From: a bacterium UBA7470
GTDB lineage: Bacteria; Pseudomonadota; Gammaproteobacteria; Burkholderiales; Burkholderiaceae_C
DNA: 8,852 nucleotides
Assembly (NCBI GenBank): GCA_002479815.1
Contig: DLPA01000140.1
Span: 1-8,852, forward strand
Direction: 5' to 3'
Position 1 is the first letter of the stretch. Each line of letters begins with the position of its first letter. The notes below the pieces were generated by a model. That model searched no databases. It saw only the letters and a list, made by a program, of their open reading frames with translations, and was not told the DNA's origin. This document shows positions 6,096 to 8,852 of this stretch, one piece after another. The translations under genes and the position numbers were made by a program.

Positions 6096-7456
6096 TCTTT
6101 GGTGCTGTTGTCTTGCGACTGTCGCGGCTGTGGCCAACGCAGCCATGCGCTCAAGCCACCGCCTTCTGTGTCCTGTAACAACAACTCGCCCTGATGCAGT
6201 TCGACCACTCTGCGAACGATAGCCAGCCCGAGACCACTGCGGTTTTCGTGAGGGGCATGGCGCTCACCTTGGAATCGTTGTCCTAGGCGCTGGCGTTGCG
6301 CCTCGCTCAGACCCTTACCGTGATCGAGGATGCCCAAGACGGCATGACCGCCGTCTAGCTGTGCGGTGATGCGGACGCAAGACCCCGTGGGGCTGTGGCG
6401 TATGGCGTTGTGCAACAAATTATCCAGCGCGGCTTGTAAGGCCCGAGTTTGTCCATACCAATGCAAGTGGGGTGTTATTTCCCACTTCAATTGAACTTGA
6501 TGCCCTTGTGCTAGGGCTGACCACAAGGGTTCTTGCGTTTGTTGCCAAGCCTCTACCTCAAACCACACATGACCTTCGGCCTGATGCAGCGCGTCAAACT
6601 CGGCCAATTGCAGCAGTTGATTGACGAGTCGGGTCATGCGGTCAATACCCTCCAGCAAATGCTGATGGTGACGTTGGCGCTGTGTGGCATCGGTCTGACG
6701 ATCCAATAATTGCACATGCAGCCGCAAGGCAGCAAGTGGGGTACGAAATTCATGTGCGGCGCGTGCAACCAACTGGGTTTGTGCTTCTCGGGCCGCGTGT
6801 ACATCATGGAATAACTGATCCAAAGTTTGAACCAATGGGGCCAGCTCTGGAGGCCATGCTGTCGTGCTTAAATCAGGCGCTTCAGTGGGCGTTTGGCCTT
6901 GTCGGTGCAAGACCATCTGCAATTGCTCTAAGGGTCGCAGCGACCAACGAGCCGCCATCCACAGCAAGACAAACAAACCCGCTGTCAACAAAAGCAGACT
7001 CCCGACCAACCACGAAGCGGTGGACAAAAAAACTTCAGATCGGGTGCGACCAGGCTGGGAGACTTGTATCGTCAAGCCTTCTTCTTCTAGGGTGTAGATT
7101 TGCCAGAGTTGGTTGTCCCAGTTGAGTCTGTGCCTGCCAGCGGCTTGGCGGGGCGGGCCGCCTCCTTCCACGGAGCTGAAGTAGAGTTTGCCGTCTTGTG
7201 TCCAAATCTGACTGACAAATTGCCCGTTGTCTTCTGGGTCTGGCAGGTTGTCGTCCTCATTGGTCAGGCCATGTCGCACCACGGACTGTGCGACTTGCTC
7301 TAGCGTGTGGTTGTACGCATCGTTGACGGATTGCCATGTCAAAAAAAACGACAGCCATCCACCCGCAATGCCTACAAACAGCAAGGCCAGCCATTGCAAA
7401 CGCAGCAAGCGCCCCATCATCGAAGGAGCATGGGGGGTCGTCTTAGAAGAAGCCAA
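6092..7456 (-). CDS. Sensor histidine kinase, QseC-like
   Basis: Inner-membrane kinase of a two-component system, 454 residues from a TTG start. TM1 is about 19-40, a periplasmic sensor of about 105 residues follows, TM2 is about 148-168, then a HAMP-like linker. The dimerisation/phosphoacceptor helix has AHEFRTPL with His235, and the ATPase domain has an N box (about 343-352, DNLLHNAIRHS), a G1 box DHGKGL (378-383) and a G2 box SGLGLAIV (407-414). G1 usually reads DxGPG; Lys381 replaces the proline. The sensor has a strongly acidic stretch (NEDDNLPDPEDN, 66-77) and a WxxYTLEEEG segment like the QseC-family N-terminal sensor domain. The gene follows the regulator with one base between its stop and the TTG. 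An alternative start is the ATG pair at 7420/7417 (residues 13-14); neither has a good Shine-Dalgarno sequence. The signal is unknown and the qseC symbol would be by similarity only. Confidence 0.92.
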   Translation of the reverse strand: MASSKTTPHAPSMMGRLLRLQWLALLFVGIAGGWLSFFLTWQSVNDAYNHTLEQVAQSVVRHGLTNEDDNLPDPEDNGQFVSQIWTQDGKLYFSSVEGGGPPRQAAGRHRLNWDNQLWQIYTLEEEGLTIQVSQPGRTRSEVFLSTASWLVGSLLLLTAGLFVLLWMAARWSLRPLEQLQMVLHRQGQTPTEAPDLSTTAWPPELAPLVQTLDQLFHDVHAAREAQTQLVARAAHEFRTPLAALRLHVQLLDRQTDATQRQRHHQHLLEGIDRMTRLVNQLLQLAEFDALHQAEGHVWFEVEAWQQTQEPLWSALAQGHQVQLKWEITPHLHWYGQTRALQAALDNLLHNAIRHSPTGSCVRITAQLDGGHAVLGILDHGKGLSEAQRQRLGQRFQGERHAPHENRSGLGLAIVRRVVELHQGELLLQDTEGGGLSAWLRWPQPRQSQDNSTKD

Positions 7457-7457
7457 A

Positions 7458-8153
7458 TTAAAAATTGGTACTCAAAGGGGCATCGTCATTCCAATAAGGA
7501 ATATCCAGCTTATAGCCCGAACCGCGCACATTTTGTATCCAACCCGCCCCAAGCTTGCGGCGTAAATGGTGCAAATGCACTTGCACGGCGTTGCTGTTGA
7601 TTTCGTTGTTCCAATCGTATAGGCGTTGTTCTAGCCACTCTGTGGAACGAACCACACCCGGCTTTTCCACCAGCACCAGTAAGACATCGAATTCGCGGGG
7701 AGAAAGTGCAATCTCATCTTCACCCATCCAAACCCGGCGACGCAAAGGATCGACCACGAGAGGGCCTAGGCGGTGGATGGGATCGGGAGCAGATAGGTGG
7801 CGACGGTGCAAGGCGTGCAAGCGCGCCAGCAGCTCGTCAAAGTCAAATGGCTTGACCAGATAATCGTCGGCACCCAAGTTAAGGCCCAGAATGCGTTCGT
7901 GGGTCAAACTACGAGCCGACAAGACCAAAATAGGTGGTCTTTTCTTAAGTTGATTCGCCTGACGAAGCACCTCTAAGCCGTCCATATCAGGCAAACCCAA
8001 ATCCAAAATCACGGTGGTGTAGTCATGGGTACGCAAGGCAGACAGCGCCAGAGCGCCCTCTTGTACCCAATCGATACGGCAACCGCTCGTGCTCAAGCCC
8101 ATGACAAGGCCTTCGCCAATCGGCACATCGTCTTCAACCAACAACACTTTCAC
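7458..8153 (-). CDS. OmpR/PhoB-family response regulator, QseB-like
   Basis: A 231-residue DNA-binding response regulator, cognate to the kinase encoded next. The receiver domain (1-115) has the acidic pocket Glu7-Asp8-Asp9, phosphoacceptor Asp51 (LDLGLPDMDG), switch Ser79 and Lys101 in KPFDFDELLARLHALHRR. The winged-helix domain (about 128-220) shows LSPREFDVLLVLVEKPG, NAVQVHLHHLRRKLG and the wing motif VRGSGYKL typical of OmpR/PhoB regulators. RLHALHRR and LGPLVVDPLRRRVWMG are like QseB/TctD. The start is GTG at 8153, since an in-frame TAG lies three codons upstream, and no strong Shine-Dalgarno sequence is visible. It is probably cotranscribed with the kinase (one-base gap) and perhaps with the small exported protein gene 70 bp upstream. 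Targets are unknown; the small gene and the esterase are neighbours worth considering. Confidence 0.94.
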   Translation of the reverse strand: MKVLLVEDDVPIGEGLVMGLSTSGCRIDWVQEGALALSALRTHDYTTVILDLGLPDMDGLEVLRQANQLKKRPPILVLSARSLTHERILGLNLGADDYLVKPFDFDELLARLHALHRRHLSAPDPIHRLGPLVVDPLRRRVWMGEDEIALSPREFDVLLVLVEKPGVVRSTEWLEQRLYDWNNEINSNAVQVHLHHLRRKLGAGWIQNVRGSGYKLDIPYWNDDAPLSTNF

Positions 8154-8223
8154 AGTCAGCTACTTTTCAACGATGTGCCTTGAACTCATCGACAAACCGC
8201 GCAAGGCGGGTGTCTTTTGCAGA

Positions 8224-8412
8224 TTATTTGGTAACGACTGCTTTACGAGCCACGCGCTTGACCCGTTTGTTTTTCTTGGCTGGTTTGATCGTGCCAGTTG
8301 CTGCACCAACAGTGGCGCTGCTTTGGCCGAAAATCACAGGTGTGGCAGCTTGCACGTTGGCAGACAACAGCAAACCTAAGGCAATGAAAGAAGATGCGAT
8401 GATGGCTTTCAT
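8224..8412 (-). CDS. Small exported Lys/Arg-rich protein, function unknown
   Basis: A 62-residue protein with a clear Sec signal peptide: MKA, a hydrophobic core IIASSFIALGLLLSA and a likely cleavage after NVQA (residue 22). The predicted mature form is about 40 residues: a short Ser/Ala/Gly/Thr-rich part (ATPVIFGQSSATVGAATGT), then a strongly basic tail in which 10 of the last 20 residues are Lys or Arg (43-62, KPAKKNKRVKRVARKAVVTK). It has no cysteine and no lipobox. The start is supported by GGAG 7 nt before the ATG. The gene lies 70 bp upstream of the response regulator gene on the same strand, with no convincing terminator between, so cotranscription or control by the adjacent regulator is plausible. 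I do not recognise a family. The exported, cationic character is read from sequence; any role (envelope binding, sensor ligand, antimicrobial-like) is inference. Confidence 0.78.
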   Translation of the reverse strand: MKAIIASSFIALGLLLSANVQAATPVIFGQSSATVGAATGTIKPAKKNKRVKRVARKAVVTK

Positions 8413-8504
8413 GAGATAACTCCAATCAATAAAAGAGTGTGAACGGGATGACTGAAGTATGCCCAGCGATATTTAAGGCCACATGAAGATGACATCCACG
8501 TCTC
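8413..8504. other. Gap between ybeY and the small exported protein gene
   Basis: These 92 bp hold the Shine-Dalgarno (GGAG, 8423-8420) of the small gene on the minus strand. I see no clear terminator for ybeY and no convincing -35/-10 pair. A TTCACA hexamer and an AT-rich TTAAATAT lie in the stretch but do not combine at normal spacing. Confidence 0.3.
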
Positions 8505-8852
8505 TCAAGACTCCACATAAGGATTTGCAAAGCCCAAGCCTTGCAGAATTTCTATTTCATAGGCTTCCATCGCTTGTGCGTCGGCTTCGCTGGTCTCGTG
8601 ATCCCACCCTTGGGCGTGTAAGGTGCCATGCACCAATAGATGGGCGTAGTGGGCGGCCAGTGTTTTGCCTTGTTCCGCTGCTTCACGTGCCACGACGGGC
8701 GCACACAGCACCAAATCAGCCATCACGATAGGCTCCGTGGCGTAGTCAAAGGTCAAGACGTTGGTGGGGTAGTCTTTTTGGCGGTAGTCTCGGTTCAGGG
8801 TTTGCCCTTCGTCCGCGTCCACAATGCGGACGGCGATTTCTGCGTCCTGGGC
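8505..8852 (-). CDS. ybeY: YbeY endoribonuclease, C-terminal part (5' end outside window)
   Basis: The frame is open to the right edge, giving 115 residues from AQDAEIAVRIVDADEG to NPYVES; about 40 N-terminal residues are missing. YbeY is a zinc-dependent single-strand endoribonuclease acting in 16S rRNA 3'-end maturation and ribosome quality control. The diagnostic metal site H-G-x-L-H-x-x-G-x-D-H is present as HGTLHAQGWDH. The usual LNRDYRQKDYPTNVLTFDY stretch (LN..YR..D..TDVLSF in other species) and the helix AHLLVHG also match. TGA at 8507-8505 ends the protein at normal length past the motif. In many proteobacteria ybeY follows phoH, which may lie beyond the right edge. The GTG at 8822 is an internal valine, not a start. 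Confidence 0.95.
   Translation of the reverse strand, partial: AQDAEIAVRIVDADEGQTLNRDYRQKDYPTNVLTFDYATEPIVMADLVLCAPVVAREAAEQGKTLAAHYAHLLVHGTLHAQGWDHETSEADAQAMEAYEIEILQGLGFANPYVES

Noticed and set aside
8154..8223. Possible terminator between the small exported gene and the response regulator
   Set aside because: Only CCGC/GCGG around a 5-nt loop with weak flanking pairs and no T-tract; too weak to call.
1..8852. Mobile element, prophage, CRISPR or defence system
   Set aside because: No transposase, integrase, repeat-spacer array or terminal repeats were seen; the genes are mostly ordinary chromosomal housekeeping and signalling genes.

Overview
The window looks like chromosomal DNA of a betaproteobacterium, most likely Burkholderiales and Comamonadaceae-like. 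The evidence is a 3-hydroxybutyrate dehydrogenase very close to the Cupriavidus/Burkholderiales type, a monofunctional RelA, a QseBC-like two-component system, and YbeY with the HGTLHAQGWDH form of its metal motif. Placement below order level is inference. Base composition is moderate, higher in the HD-GYP fragment at the left edge and clearly AT-rich around the TerB-like gene.

Layout, left to right. (1) The 3' part of an HD-GYP cyclic-di-GMP phosphodiesterase gene enters from the left (+). Its frame has no stop where the domain should end and stays open through a terminator hairpin and the antisense of a tRNA gene. (2) On the minus strand relA (starting GTG at 2984) is followed by tRNA-Val(GAC), which has its own strong promoter and an intrinsic terminator. 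(3) A divergent intergenic region of about 210 bp with two dyads leads to bdhA/hbdH (+), which ends at a terminator. (4) An AT-rich gap precedes a small TerB-like protein (+) with a strong Shine-Dalgarno sequence. (5) A secreted GDSL/SGNH esterase (+) carries an unusual N-terminal beta-rich extension. (6) Its stop overlaps the stop of a convergent histidine kinase gene. On the minus strand the order of transcription is ybeY (cut by the right edge), a small exported cationic protein, an OmpR-type response regulator, and the QseC-like kinase.

Themes. The left half holds nucleotide second-messenger functions (c-di-GMP turnover, ppGpp synthesis) beside a tRNA whose promoter has the GC-rich discriminator typical of stringent control. 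bdhA serves poly-3-hydroxybutyrate/ketone-body turnover. The right half is an envelope-sensing unit in which a small Lys/Arg-rich exported protein is encoded just ahead of the two-component pair. I see no mobile element, CRISPR array, prophage or defence island. The least explained items are the small cationic protein, the N-terminal module of the esterase, the TerB-like gene and the HD-GYP readthrough.
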